Positions 25,463 to 34,430 of a stretch of DNA of 64,000 bases are shown piece by piece. This DNA comes from Nocardiopsis algeriensis (GTDB taxonomy: Bacteria; Actinomycetota; Actinomycetes; Streptosporangiales; Streptosporangiaceae): positions 180,672 to 244,671 of the forward strand of contig NZ_JACHJO010000002.1 of NCBI RefSeq assembly GCF_014203695.1, written 5' to 3'. The position numbers were made by a program, and so were the translations under genes. The notes beneath the pieces were generated by a model. It was not told the origin of the DNA, did no database searches, and was given only the letters and a program-made list of their open reading frames with translations. Every line of letters begins with the position of its first letter. The stretch's first letter is position 1.

Positions 25463-26745
25463 TTTTCCGCTTTCCTGCCTGCTGTCGTGTCCGGGCCGGT
25501 GGGGAGGCCGAGCTCGCGGGCGACCAGCCGGGCCATGTCGGCGCCGCTGGCCTCCCAGGTGAAGCGGGACGCCCACGCACGGCAGGCCTGTCTCACGGCC
25601 TCGGCCCGGCGGGGGTCGGACAGTTCGTCGAGCGCCCGGGCCACGGTGTCGGCGAGGGTCTCACCCTCGCGCACCAGCCACCCGGTTTCGCCGTCGCGTA
25701 CCGAATCGCGAAGACCGTCCACATCGTAGGCCACAGTGGGCACTCCGAGACGGGCCGCTTCGACAACGGTCAGACCCCAGCCCTCGAACTCCGAGGCGGT
25801 GACGTGCAGGTGGCAGGAGGCCAGGATGCGGTTCTTGTCCTCCTCGGGCAGGAAGCCGTGGAGGCGGACCCGCGCGCCGGTGCCGTCGCGTTCGACCTGC
25901 TCGGCGAGGCGCTCGCCCTCGGGGCCGCGGCCGATGACGTGCACCCGCAGGTCGGGGTACTCGTCCCCGAGCACGCGGGCGAGGTCGGCCACCTGCGTGA
26001 CGCGCTTCTGCACGACGAGGCGGCCGAGGCTGGCCAGGGCGGGGAAGGGGTAGCTCGCCGGAACCGCGGAACCCTCCCGGAGGCTGACCGGTCCGCGTAC
26101 GCCGCCGTTGTGGATGATCTCGATGGGCGCACGCCAGCCCAGCTTCCTCCGCATGGCCTGCCGGGAGGACTCCGAGACGGTGACGGTGGTGCACCTGCGG
26201 TAGACCCACGAGGCCACCACGGACTCGACGAAGCGCCCCAGCCAGGCCACCGGCCGGGGGAAGTAGGCGTTGAACTGCAGGTCGTGGACGTGGTGGACGA
26301 TACTGACCACGCGGGTGCGGCGGCGCAGCACGAGCCGCGACAGGAACGGGATGCCGTTCATGCAGTCGAAGGCGAGCTGGTACTCGCGGCGCCACAGGGC
26401 CAGCCACGCCAGAACGCGCGGATAGACGGTGAATCTGCCGCCCATGCGCCGGATGACGATGCCGTCCTTGGTCTCCACCCGCGCCTGGTGGGGCTCGCGG
26501 CTGGTCAGGAAGGTGACGATGGCTCCGAGTTCCGCCAGGTGGCGGCTGATCCGCCAGGCGTACTCCTCCGCGCCCCCGGCGGTGCTCTGCCAGGGGTCGC
26601 GCCAGTTGATCATGACCATGCGGATGCCGTCGAGGCGCGGCCCGAGGTCGGCGGGGACCTCCCGCGCCTCGGCCGGGGCCGGGGCGGTCTGTGCCGTGTC
26701 GACCGCGGCCGGCCCCGCTGCGGGGCGGGCCTTCTGGAAGACCAC
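25459..26745 (-). CDS. GT4 family glycosyltransferase
   Basis: This 428-residue GT-B enzyme has an N-terminal NWRDPWQSTAGGAEEYAWRI motif, which provides the acceptor-side glycine loop, and the C-terminal donor site SEFEGWGLTVVEAARLGVPT containing the EX7E motif. It should transfer a nucleotide-activated sugar at the cytoplasmic face of the membrane. GTG 26745 is chosen because GAAGGAG precedes it; the frame stays open 79 codons upstream but codes low-complexity sequence. It overlaps the AftD-like gene (GTGA). Confidence 0.9.
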   Translation of the reverse strand: MVFQKARPAAGPAAVDTAQTAPAPAEAREVPADLGPRLDGIRMVMINWRDPWQSTAGGAEEYAWRISRHLAELGAIVTFLTSREPHQARVETKDGIVIRRMGGRFTVYPRVLAWLALWRREYQLAFDCMNGIPFLSRLVLRRRTRVVSIVHHVHDLQFNAYFPRPVAWLGRFVESVVASWVYRRCTTVTVSESSRQAMRRKLGWRAPIEIIHNGGVRGPVSLREGSAVPASYPFPALASLGRLVVQKRVTQVADLARVLGDEYPDLRVHVIGRGPEGERLAEQVERDGTGARVRLHGFLPEEDKNRILASCHLHVTASEFEGWGLTVVEAARLGVPTVAYDVDGLRDSVRDGETGWLVREGETLADTVARALDELSDPRRAEAVRQACRAWASRFTWEASGADMARLVARELGLPTGPDTTAGRKAEK

Positions 26746-26993
26746 ACGCTCTCCTTCCGCGGGGGCGCCGGGCGAGGGGCTCGGGGGATCGACACCTCGT
26801 GTGCTCGGGGGAACGCACAGGGCAGCGGCGTGCGGAAAGCGCGGGGCGCACGCCGGGCAGGCCCGTCGACCGGACGTCGGTGGGGGTACGGCGGCCGGGA
26901 CCTGCCCGGTCCGCCGAGGAGGCCGGCGAAGGGACGCCCCGCCAGGGGTGGGACGTCCCCGGGCCTCCACGGGAACGGACAACCGGGCAGCGC
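26746..26993 (-). other. Spacer between DUF2613 and GT4 genes
   Basis: This 248-base gap is the only sizeable break in an otherwise overlapping operon. It is open in the GT4 frame but the translation is Pro/Arg-rich and lacks a ribosome-binding site at its ATG. No clear terminator or promoter is seen; an internal promoter is possible. Confidence 0.4.
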
Positions 26994-27134
26994 CTAGCGG
27001 TCACCGTAGTTGTAGAGGGTCTCGTTCACCGGTTCCACGGTCGAGGCGGACTCCGTGAACAGGCCGGTGACCGCGAAGGTCCCCGCACCCGCCAGGGCCA
27101 CACCGATGACGCAGGCGGCGATTACCTTGATCAC
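26994..27134 (-). CDS. DUF2613-like small secreted peptide
   Basis: This 46-residue protein starts at GTG 27134 (MIKVIAACVIGVALAGAG) and ends VNETLYNYGDR. It has one N-terminal hydrophobic helix that could be a signal peptide or anchor, and a short polar tail ending in the YGxR-type motif I associate with DUF2613. AAGGAG lies 8 bases upstream, and the start overlaps the stop of the preceding gene (GTGA). A similar small secreted protein gene (Rv0236A) sits next to aftD in M. tuberculosis, so the pairing looks conserved. The family assignment is from memory. Confidence 0.7.
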   Translation of the reverse strand: MIKVIAACVIGVALAGAGTFAVTGLFTESASTVEPVNETLYNYGDR

Positions 27135-29035
27135 TGGTCGATCTCCTTCCGCGTGCCCGCTCCCGCGCTGGAAGCGAAGCGCTGAGGATTGAGGCTAGAA
27201 CCTGATCTAGCAATAGACCAGAGAATTGCCCCAACTGTAACTAACCCACTGGTAACTTCCAACCCCGGAACGCCGACTTTGTCCGCCTTGATATGGGGGT
27301 CCGGGACCTCCAGAAGAGTCAGCCCGGGCCCCTCCACCACCACGGACAGCTCTTCCGAACCCAACCAGAACTGGTTATCGACCGACGCGGAGACCACGAC
27401 GTACCGCACGCCCAGCCCTCCCAGCGCGGACGCGTCCAGGCGCTCGGGCAACCCGGTCCGGGGATCGGGCCCCACCACCTCGGCCGCCTCCCGGGCCCGG
27501 GCGTCCTCGCCCTCCACCACGACCTCGGCACCGTCGGAGGCACCCACCACGAGGTCGTCGTTCCAGAGCGTGCGCCGGTCGAAGAGCTTGGTGGCGGGAT
27601 CGAGGACCACCGTCGGCTCCCCGCTCCAGTCCACGCCCCGGTAGGCGCTCCACGGCAGCACCAGGACGGCACCGGGGCGCTCGTCCGCCGCCACGGCGGC
27701 CTGCGCCCGCAACCACTCCTGCGGGTACTCCGCCGGCGCAAGCGCCCCTGCCGCTCCCCACAGCAGACCGGGCAGCGCCGCCAGCGGCAGCAGGACCAGG
27801 CCCGCGCCCGCACCCAGCGAAACCGCCGCCTCCGCCCGCCCCCGCCCGCCCGGGGAGGCGGACGCGTCCCGGGTGAGCCAGTGGGCGGCCGCGCCCAGGC
27901 CCAGGGCCTGCACCAGGGCCAGAGGGGCGACGTAGAGCTGGCCGTCGCGCAGCGGGCCGAAACCCGGCCAGGCCGAGATCAACGCCGCCAGCAGGTCCCG
28001 GCCCGGCCCGACCGTGCCTGCCAGGGCGATGACCAGACCGAGCACGGCAGCCACCGTCAACCCCGGGCCGAACACCGGACGCTCCCTGCGCAGCACCCAC
28101 ACCCATGCCACCAGGGCTGCCAGACACATCAGCACCCGTACGCCCAGCGGTACCGGATGGGCGTATCCGGCCGGCACCGCGTGGGAGTTCCACACCCCGC
28201 CCAGCATCAGGAGCGAGGCCGCCGTCCCGAGCGGCGTGTCCGCCCGGGCCGCGAAGGCCTCCACCCCCGCCGGATCGGTCGCCGCCCCGCTCACCAGCGA
28301 CGGCAGCAGCCACGGCAGCGACACGAGCACCAGGGCCGACCCGAACAGCCCCGCGCGCACCCACCTGCTCCTGCCGCCCCTGCCGGTCAGAAGGACGGTC
28401 GGGCCCGCTGTGAGCGCTGTCAGGACCACCGACGAGAAACCGCCGACCGCCGCCGGCACCAGCGCCCGCAGCAGGCCGGCCGTCCCCGCCACCGGGCGGA
28501 CGTCCGCGAGCCGGGCCGCGGCCGCCACCGCCCAGGGCAGGCCCGCGTAACCCAGCAGCATCGCCCACTGGCCCAGCAGCAGGCGCTCGGCGACGAACGG
28601 GTTCCACACGTACGCAGCGCCGGCGGCGGCCGATGCCAGAAGCATCCCCGCCGAGGGAGCCTTCCGACCCGGGAAGGACGTCCGCGGAACACGCCCCAGG
28701 ACGGACAGCAGCAGGCGGGCCGCCCCCGCGCCGCCCACAGCGAACACCGACAGCAGGGCCAGGGACTGCACGGCGCCACCGGGAAGCACCGCCGACAGGG
28801 CGGCCACCACCGCGTCGCTGGGAATCGCACGGGGAAACCCGTCCGCGCCCCGCAGCACCGCCGCGAGCGACAGGTCGGGCACGAACACCATGTCGTAGCG
28901 GAGCACGTATCCGCGCCCCAGCGCGGGCCCCAGCGCCAGCACCCCGGCGACCAGCCCCGTGGCCCACGGCACCAGCCGCGGCGCCCACCGGCCCGGCCCA
29001 CGCTCCCCCACGGCCTCCCGCCCTTCCGCCGTCAC
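27131..29035 (-). CDS. Polytopic GT-C-like membrane protein
   Basis: This 634-residue protein has about 11-12 hydrophobic helices (about 20-470), then an extracytoplasmic domain (about 480-610) and a final helix (SGLVTVGAILWSIA). Its architecture and several stretches (YVWNPFVAERLLLGQW, GGVWNSHAVPAGY) resemble the N-terminal part of AftD/GT-C glycosyltransferases that use polyprenyl-phosphate sugars. No precise family is recognised. GTG 29035 overlaps the upstream stop (GTGA) and its own stop overlaps the DUF2613 start. It is probably a partner enzyme or flippase in the same envelope-glycan pathway. Confidence 0.72.
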   Translation of the reverse strand: MTAEGREAVGERGPGRWAPRLVPWATGLVAGVLALGPALGRGYVLRYDMVFVPDLSLAAVLRGADGFPRAIPSDAVVAALSAVLPGGAVQSLALLSVFAVGGAGAARLLLSVLGRVPRTSFPGRKAPSAGMLLASAAAGAAYVWNPFVAERLLLGQWAMLLGYAGLPWAVAAAARLADVRPVAGTAGLLRALVPAAVGGFSSVVLTALTAGPTVLLTGRGGRSRWVRAGLFGSALVLVSLPWLLPSLVSGAATDPAGVEAFAARADTPLGTAASLLMLGGVWNSHAVPAGYAHPVPLGVRVLMCLAALVAWVWVLRRERPVFGPGLTVAAVLGLVIALAGTVGPGRDLLAALISAWPGFGPLRDGQLYVAPLALVQALGLGAAAHWLTRDASASPGGRGRAEAAVSLGAGAGLVLLPLAALPGLLWGAAGALAPAEYPQEWLRAQAAVAADERPGAVLVLPWSAYRGVDWSGEPTVVLDPATKLFDRRTLWNDDLVVGASDGAEVVVEGEDARAREAAEVVGPDPRTGLPERLDASALGGLGVRYVVVSASVDNQFWLGSEELSVVVEGPGLTLLEVPDPHIKADKVGVPGLEVTSGLVTVGAILWSIARSGSSLNPQRFASSAGAGTRKEIDQ

Positions 29036-30939
29036 CGGTCCGTGAGCGGGAAGCTCGCGGAGTAGCCGCCCTTGACGTAGTCGCGGTAGGAGCGGACGGC
29101 GACCTCGTACCGCTCGGGCACCGACACCTCCCAACGGGTTCCCTCGACCGGGCCCACCAGCAGCCATCCCTCGCCCTCGTCCGGGCCGAGCCCGTCTTGC
29201 GGCCCGCAGACGGCACCCGCCGGCGGCTCGGGGAGAGCCGGCTCCGGCTCCGGTTCGGGCCGGGGCTCCGGAGAAGGCGTCGGCTCACCCTCCGGCGGGC
29301 CGACCGGGGCCGTCGGTTCCCCCGGATCGGGGGAACCGGTGCCGTCGTCGGGCTCCGCCGGCGCTCGGCGGTCGTCGCCCGCCGAGCACTCCAGGGGCCG
29401 CACCCACACCTCGTAGTGGGTGGCCTCCCCGACCTCGTCCCACACGAGCGCGACCCCGTCCCCGGCCGACCGCAGCCCTTCAGGACCCGGCGGCGGGTCC
29501 CCGTCCCACACCAACCGCAGCGGCTCGGAGGACGCGCCCTCGTCCCGGCCCTTGAACGCGGTCACGGTGAACTCGTACTCGGCACCGCTGAACAGCCCCT
29601 CCACCAGCGCGGACCATCCGTCCCCGTCGCGCACGGGCTCCAGGGGCAGCACCGTCTCCTCGTCGGGGTCGGGCTCCACCCGGCGCTGGCTCACCCGGAA
29701 GGCGGTGGCCCCCGGCACCCCCGGCCACGAGAGCCGCAGACCGTCCTCGGTCTCCTCCGCCTCCGGCTCGGGTTCCCGCCTCGGTCCCACGTCCACCTCC
29801 GGCAGCGGCCGGGGGTAGGGTTCCCCCACCTGGAGGGGACGGGCGAGGGCGTCGGCGAAGGCGGCGGCGATCCGCACCTGGCCGCGCGCGTTCGGGTGGA
29901 CCCCCTCCCAGTTGTCCCGGACGGGCGAGTAGCCGTCGGCGACCCGGGCGACGACCACCGGCGAGTCCGCGGAGGTCACCTGCTGGGCGAGCTCCACCAG
30001 GCCCATGTTGAAACGGGCGATCTCGGTGTTGACCCGCTCGTCGTCACCGGTGCCCTCGGCCTGCGGCAGCTCCCCGACGACGAACCGCGTCTCCCCCTGG
30101 ACGACACGCACCGTGGAGATGGTCTCCCCGACCCCGTCCAGAGCCAGGTCCGCGTCGCCCCCGTCGAGGATGTCCTCCATCCCGGCGAGCAGCAGAAGGT
30201 ACTGGGGGCCGTGCTCCGCGGCCACCTGCGCCGTTCCGGTGGACATCTCCTGCGCGGTGAGCCCCCAGAGCGCGGCGTGGTCGGTGTCGAAATCGGGGTC
30301 GGCGTAGACGGCGTCGTCCTCCTTCTCCCCCTCCAGCGGGTGCACGCCCTCGCGGGGGCCCACGAGATCGAACTCGACCCCGCTCTCCTCGAGGTGCTTC
30401 CACAGGTGGTAGCGCCAGGTGGAGTCGCCGCTGCTGCCCTGGGTCAGCGCGTCACCCACGACCATGATGCGCAGCTCTCCCGGCGGCGGCCCGGGGATCG
30501 TCACGGGCTCGTCGACGAGTTCGTCCTCCGCACCGCCGGGACCGCCCGCGCTCACCTGGATGATCAGGAGGGTGGCGGCCATCGCCGCGAGCATGACGCC
30601 GAACAGCCCGAACGGTCCGGGCTCGAAACGGGAGGAGCGCGGGCGCGGGCTCCGGTGGCGCCACCGCGCCAGCCCCCGGCCGACGACGCTGCGCGGGGAG
30701 AGGTCCTGCCAGGTCAGGTCGCGCAGGGGCGTCAGGGCCCGCGCCGCCCGGGAACGCAGTGCGCGGAGCAGCCGGGCCCTCCGGGGAAGTGCCTCGGGGC
30801 AGGGATCGTCCCCGCCTCCGCCCGAGGCAGCGGAGGCGTCGGTCTCGCTCGGGTCCCGCACCGTGCCCCATTCCCCGGTGTCGCAGCGCCGCGACACCGG
30901 AACACGTTCTCTGTTTTCAGCTCCGGACCCGCTCTCCAC
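29032..30939 (-). CDS. SGNH-like protein with FN3 modules, catalytic Ser missing
   Basis: This 635-residue protein has a charged cytoplasmic N-terminus, one membrane helix (about 110-130), an extracytoplasmic SGNH/GDSL-type domain (about 155-370) and two fibronectin type III-like modules (about 380-620) split by a Pro/Glu-rich linker. In SGNH hydrolases block I reads GDSxxxG; here it is GDALTQG, so the nucleophile is Ala164. Block III GxND is GMED (253-256), and block V keeps the His (VHPN, His348). A carbohydrate-binding role is therefore more likely than esterase activity. GTG 30939 has only a weak ribosome-binding site; a GTG 26 codons later is an alternative. Confidence 0.75.
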   Translation of the reverse strand: MESGSGAENRERVPVSRRCDTGEWGTVRDPSETDASAASGGGGDDPCPEALPRRARLLRALRSRAARALTPLRDLTWQDLSPRSVVGRGLARWRHRSPRPRSSRFEPGPFGLFGVMLAAMAATLLIIQVSAGGPGGAEDELVDEPVTIPGPPPGELRIMVVGDALTQGSSGDSTWRYHLWKHLEESGVEFDLVGPREGVHPLEGEKEDDAVYADPDFDTDHAALWGLTAQEMSTGTAQVAAEHGPQYLLLLAGMEDILDGGDADLALDGVGETISTVRVVQGETRFVVGELPQAEGTGDDERVNTEIARFNMGLVELAQQVTSADSPVVVARVADGYSPVRDNWEGVHPNARGQVRIAAAFADALARPLQVGEPYPRPLPEVDVGPRREPEPEAEETEDGLRLSWPGVPGATAFRVSQRRVEPDPDEETVLPLEPVRDGDGWSALVEGLFSGAEYEFTVTAFKGRDEGASSEPLRLVWDGDPPPGPEGLRSAGDGVALVWDEVGEATHYEVWVRPLECSAGDDRRAPAEPDDGTGSPDPGEPTAPVGPPEGEPTPSPEPRPEPEPEPALPEPPAGAVCGPQDGLGPDEGEGWLLVGPVEGTRWEVSVPERYEVAVRSYRDYVKGGYSASFPLTDR

Positions 30940-30974
30940 CGCGATCGAGGACGGGAAGAAGCTGGAAAGCTCAC

Positions 30975-31003
30975 ACTAGAACTGGTTATATGGAAGCCGT
31001 CAA
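30975..31003 (-). promoter_or_regulatory. Promoter of the envelope-glycan operon
   Basis: On the minus strand TTGACG (31003-30998) and TCTAGT (30980-30975) are separated by 17 bases, a good housekeeping promoter. It gives a leader of about 30 bases to GTG 30939. The spacer also holds TATAAC. Confidence 0.65.
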
Positions 31004-31119
31004 CTCCCGCAGGTCCCCCACGGTGGCCGAGCGAACCGCCGTCCACGACGTTAGCGGCACCCGCCCGGCGGCCGCGACCCTCCCCGTCGCCGCCTGCTCC
31101 TGAGCCGAAGGGCCTCGCT

Positions 31120-32037
31120 GTGATCGGACTCCTGGTGGCGCTGCTGTCCGCAGTGGTCTACACGGTCGGCCTGACCGTGGAGCAGCGCGCGCTGCACGGA
31201 GCGGAGTCGATCTCCGTCCACCGCCCCCTCCACCTGGCCCGGGTCCTGCTCGGCAACCCCCGCTGGGTGTTCGGCTGCGTCTTCGCCGCGCTCGGCAGCC
31301 TGGGGCTGATCGTCTCCCTCGGCCTGGCCCCGGTCTCGGTCGCCCAGCCCGCGTTCGCCGCGGGAGTGGCGTGCACCCTCCTGGTGGCGACCCTCGTCCT
31401 GGGCGAGCGCATCACCCGGGGCGAGTACGTCGCACTCGGCGTCATGCCGGTGGCACTGGGCCTGCTCGGTCTGTCCACCGCGGAGGGGGCCGAGACCGGG
31501 ACCACGGCGAACACGCCGGTGCTGGTCGCCGTCAGCCTCACGACGGTGGTCGCCTGCGTCGGAGTGATGGCCGTCGTCGGCGGCCGCGGCCGGTACGTGT
31601 CCGCGGCGGCGATGGGAGCGGCGGCCGGGCTCGCCCAAGGAAGCGCCGGACTGCAGGGCAAGGGCCTGGGCGGCCTGCTCGCCGACCACGGCCTGTGGGC
31701 GGCGGTCGCGCCGGCTCTGCTCTCCCCCTACCCCTACCTCTACGCCCTCGGCTGGGCGGTGGGCATCGTCCTCTTCCAGACCTCGCTCCAGCGCTCGCGC
31801 GCCTCGATCACGGCCCCGGTCTCCAACGTCGTGGGCAACGTGTTCACGGTCGTGGCCGGCACCCTGCTGTTCGGCGAGCAGCTGCCCGACGACCCGCTCA
31901 TGCTCGCCCTTCGCGTCGGGGGCTTCGCCCTGACCCTGGTGGTGGTCGTGCTGGTACGGGGCAACGTCGCCAGCGCCGAGGCAGACACCAGCCGCCTGCG
32001 GGCCGAGAACGCCGTGGCGGCCGACGCCGACCGGTGA
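31120..32037 (+). CDS. DMT/EamA-like multidrug-type membrane transporter
   Basis: This 305-residue protein has about 9-10 hydrophobic helices in two repeated halves, with the typical DMT pattern of a helix ending in an acidic GER/GEQ motif (LVLGERITRGEYVALG and LLFGEQLPDD). It is probably a small-molecule exporter or importer of the DMT superfamily; the substrate is unknown. The start is GTG 31120 behind GAAGGG, which removes a long antisense-derived extension. It is divergent from the envelope-glycan operon, with 180 bases between the two starts. Confidence 0.8.
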   Translation: MIGLLVALLSAVVYTVGLTVEQRALHGAESISVHRPLHLARVLLGNPRWVFGCVFAALGSLGLIVSLGLAPVSVAQPAFAAGVACTLLVATLVLGERITRGEYVALGVMPVALGLLGLSTAEGAETGTTANTPVLVAVSLTTVVACVGVMAVVGGRGRYVSAAAMGAAAGLAQGSAGLQGKGLGGLLADHGLWAAVAPALLSPYPYLYALGWAVGIVLFQTSLQRSRASITAPVSNVVGNVFTVVAGTLLFGEQLPDDPLMLALRVGGFALTLVVVVLVRGNVASAEADTSRLRAENAVAADADR

Positions 32038-32059
32038 TCCCGCGCCCGGAGGGGCGGGA
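32038..32059. terminator. Convergent hairpin terminator
   Basis: A short GC-rich stem with one bulge pairs 32038-32047 with 32051-32059 between the transporter and flavin reductase genes. It starts within a few bases of the transporter stop codon. Confidence 0.55.
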
Positions 32060-32073
32060 CCACCGGTCCGCGG

Positions 32074-32589
32074 TCAGACCGCGACGGAGACGGCCTCGCG
32101 CAGGCCCGGGGCCGCGACGTCGGCCCAGGCGCGCACGACGCCGTCGGGGCGGCCGGACTCGTCGGCGGACAGGATCAGACCGGGCTCGGCGACCCAGGCT
32201 CCCAGGTCGGCCAGGAGGACCCGCAGGTCCTCCTCGATGCCGTGGCTGTTGCGCAGGTCCTCGACCACGGCGAGGGGCACCGCGACGGTGTGGCCGAGGC
32301 CCAGTTCGGGCAGCCGGTCGAGGAAGACCTTGAGCAGGCCGGTGTAGGTTCCGTGCACCTGCGGGGAGGCCACCAGCAGGATGTCGCTGCGAAGGACCTG
32401 CTCCAGCGCACCGTCGACGGCGGCGGAGGACTCCGAGAGCAGGTCGGGGCCGAGGTCGGCGAGGTCGACGACCTCGGGCTGCGCGGAGACACCGGCGCGG
32501 AGGGAGATCTCGGCGGCGGCGCGGAGGGCGGCGGAGTGCACGGAGGAACGGGGTCGGGGGGCGGCGACGAGCACGGTGAAGCGGGTCAT
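32074..32589 (-). CDS. NADPH-dependent FMN reductase family protein
   Basis: This 171-residue flavodoxin-like protein has the phosphate-binding loop PRPRSSVHS and the FMN-contacting SPQVHGTYTGLLKVFLDRLP stretch (family pattern SPxYxxSxPGxLKNxxD). It would reduce flavin, or a quinone/azo substrate, with NAD(P)H, as do SsuE/ChrR-type enzymes. ATG 32589 follows AGGAGT. A longer upstream start is not supported. It is monocistronic, with a 603-base leader region separating it from the divergent nagA. Confidence 0.85.
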   Translation of the reverse strand: MTRFTVLVAAPRPRSSVHSAALRAAAEISLRAGVSAQPEVVDLADLGPDLLSESSAAVDGALEQVLRSDILLVASPQVHGTYTGLLKVFLDRLPELGLGHTVAVPLAVVEDLRNSHGIEEDLRVLLADLGAWVAEPGLILSADESGRPDGVVRAWADVAAPGLREAVSVAV

Positions 32590-33192
32590 GCGAGAACTCC
32601 TGGGTTCTGTCGGAGCAACCGGGATCGACCGGAGGAGGCATCGGAGCGGTGATCGGATCGGTGACACCGGGGAGGACCGTCGTTCCTCTCACCGACACGG
32701 CCGGCGGACATCGCCGTCGGCGCACAGGTGCCGGGTCTGGCAGGGGTGTCCTCGGGCCGTTCATCGGCCCGGAACCCAGAACTGGGGAAGAGAGCGTCCG
32801 GTGTCTGCGGAAGACGGGGCACGGGGCACACCCGTGGCGCGGGGTTCTGGCCCCGCAAGGCGCTAGCTACGACAGAGCGCGCTCGCCTGCTGTCGGAGAT
32901 CGACGTGCAGGCGCTGGACAAGCAGCTCACCGGCGGACATGCCCCCATCATGCGGCGCCGCGCCTCTGTCGTCAATGCGTGTCGGCGGACCCCGTGGAAT
33001 CCGTGCCTCCGCGGCCCGGTCGGTCCATTTCCTGGACAGGCGTCCCACGGGGCGGGATATGCCCAGCTCCACAGGGGTTGCACGAGGAGAGGAAGGATGC
33101 CGCACCCCCTTTCCGCGACTGCGCGAACACCTGTGTAATTTGTGACACACCGAACCCTTCGCGCAGGTTGACGACGAGAGAGAGCCCAGAGC
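32590..33192. other. Divergent region upstream of nagA and flavin reductase
   Basis: These 603 bases contain a hairpin (GCGGGG/CCCCGC near 32840-32856) and an inverted repeat GTCCA-N5-TGGAC (33023-33037). I see no dre consensus for DasR and no credible gene. Several short open frames lack ribosome-binding sites and conserved-looking sequence. Confidence 0.5.
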
Positions 33193-34341
33193 ATGGTCGA
33201 CGTTCCCGCCACACTCACCGGAGCCCGGGTCGTGACACCCGGCGGCGTCCACGAGGGCTGGCTGCGGATCGAGGAGGGCCGGGTGGCCGCGCTCGGCAGC
33301 GGAGCGCCCCCGGAGGGGGGCACCGTGCACGACGTGGGCGGCGCCTGGGTGGCGCCCGGGCTGGTCGACACGCACGTCCACGGCGGTGCGGGGCACGCCT
33401 TCACCGAGGCCGACCCCGAAGGCGCGCTGAAGACGGTGCGCTTCAACCGCTCCCGGGGCGTGACGTCCCTGGTGGGCGGCCTGGTGGCGGCCTCGCCCGA
33501 GGACACGGTGCGCCAGGTGTCGGCGCTGGCGGAGCTGTGCGAGGCGGGCGAGCTCGCCGGCATCTATCTGGAGGGCCCCTTCATCGCCCGCGCCCGCTGC
33601 GGAGCCCACGACCCCGGCCTCCTGCGGGACCCCGACACCGCCGAGTTCGACGCCTGGCTCGAGGCGGGCCGCGGACACGTCCGCATGATCACCGTGGCCC
33701 CCGAGCTGCCGGGTGCGCTCGACCTCATCCGGGCGGCATCCTCCTCGGGTGTGACGGCCGCCGTGGGGCACACGGAGGCCACCTACGAGCAGACCCTGGC
33801 CGCGGTGGAGGCGGGTGCGACGGTGGCCACGCACCTGTACAACGCGATGCGGCCGCTGGGCCACCGCGACCCCGGCCCGATCGCCGCCCTGCTCGGCGAC
33901 GAGAGGGTGACGGTCGAGCTGATCCTGGACAACGTGCACGTCCACCCGGGCGCGGCAGGGCTGGTGTTCGCGGCCGCGGGCGCCGAACGGGTGTCCCTGG
34001 TGACCGACGCGATGGCGGCGACGGGGCTGGGCGACGGCGAGTACACGTTGGGCGCCCTGCGGGTCCGCGTGAGCGAGGGGCGGGCGCGCCTGGTGGAGAC
34101 CGGGGCGATCGCCTCCAGCACGATCGTGCTCCCGCAGGCCGTGCGCAACGCGGTCGCACTGGGGGTGTCCGCGCCCGAGGCGCTGCGGTCGGCCTCGTCC
34201 GTGCCTGCGAAGGCGCTCGGCCTGGCCGGAGCGGGCCGGATCGAGGCGGGGGCGCCTGCCGACCTCGTCGTCCTCGGCGAGGACCTGTCGGTCACGGACG
34301 TGTTCCACCGGGGCCTGCGGATTTCCGGCGGCGTGTCGTAG
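33193..34341 (+). CDS. nagA: N-acetylglucosamine-6-phosphate deacetylase
   Basis: This 382-residue amidohydrolase has DTHVHGGAGHAF at the metal site, YLEGPFIA, the histidine motifs GHTEATYEQ and THLYNAM, and the catalytic Asp in VTDAMAATG. It converts GlcNAc-6-phosphate to glucosamine-6-phosphate, the DasR inducer. ATG 33193 follows GAGAGAG. It stands alone here, far from the PTS cluster at 52-59 kb and from dasR at 12.8 kb. No clear dre site was seen upstream, which is unexpected if DasR controls it. Confidence 0.93.
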   Translation: MVDVPATLTGARVVTPGGVHEGWLRIEEGRVAALGSGAPPEGGTVHDVGGAWVAPGLVDTHVHGGAGHAFTEADPEGALKTVRFNRSRGVTSLVGGLVAASPEDTVRQVSALAELCEAGELAGIYLEGPFIARARCGAHDPGLLRDPDTAEFDAWLEAGRGHVRMITVAPELPGALDLIRAASSSGVTAAVGHTEATYEQTLAAVEAGATVATHLYNAMRPLGHRDPGPIAALLGDERVTVELILDNVHVHPGAAGLVFAAAGAERVSLVTDAMAATGLGDGEYTLGALRVRVSEGRARLVETGAIASSTIVLPQAVRNAVALGVSAPEALRSASSVPAKALGLAGAGRIEAGAPADLVVLGEDLSVTDVFHRGLRISGGVS

Positions 34342-34430
34342 CAACGATACGTAGTAGTAACATAACCTTGCGCGAGAATGGCATCAGGGCATCGAGGAGA
34401 GCCTTAGCTCGACACGAAAGGATCTGAGCC

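Noticed and set aside
26746-26982. N-terminal extension of the GT4 protein
   Set aside because: The extra 79 residues are Pro/Arg-rich without structure, while GTG 26745 has a strong ribosome-binding site.
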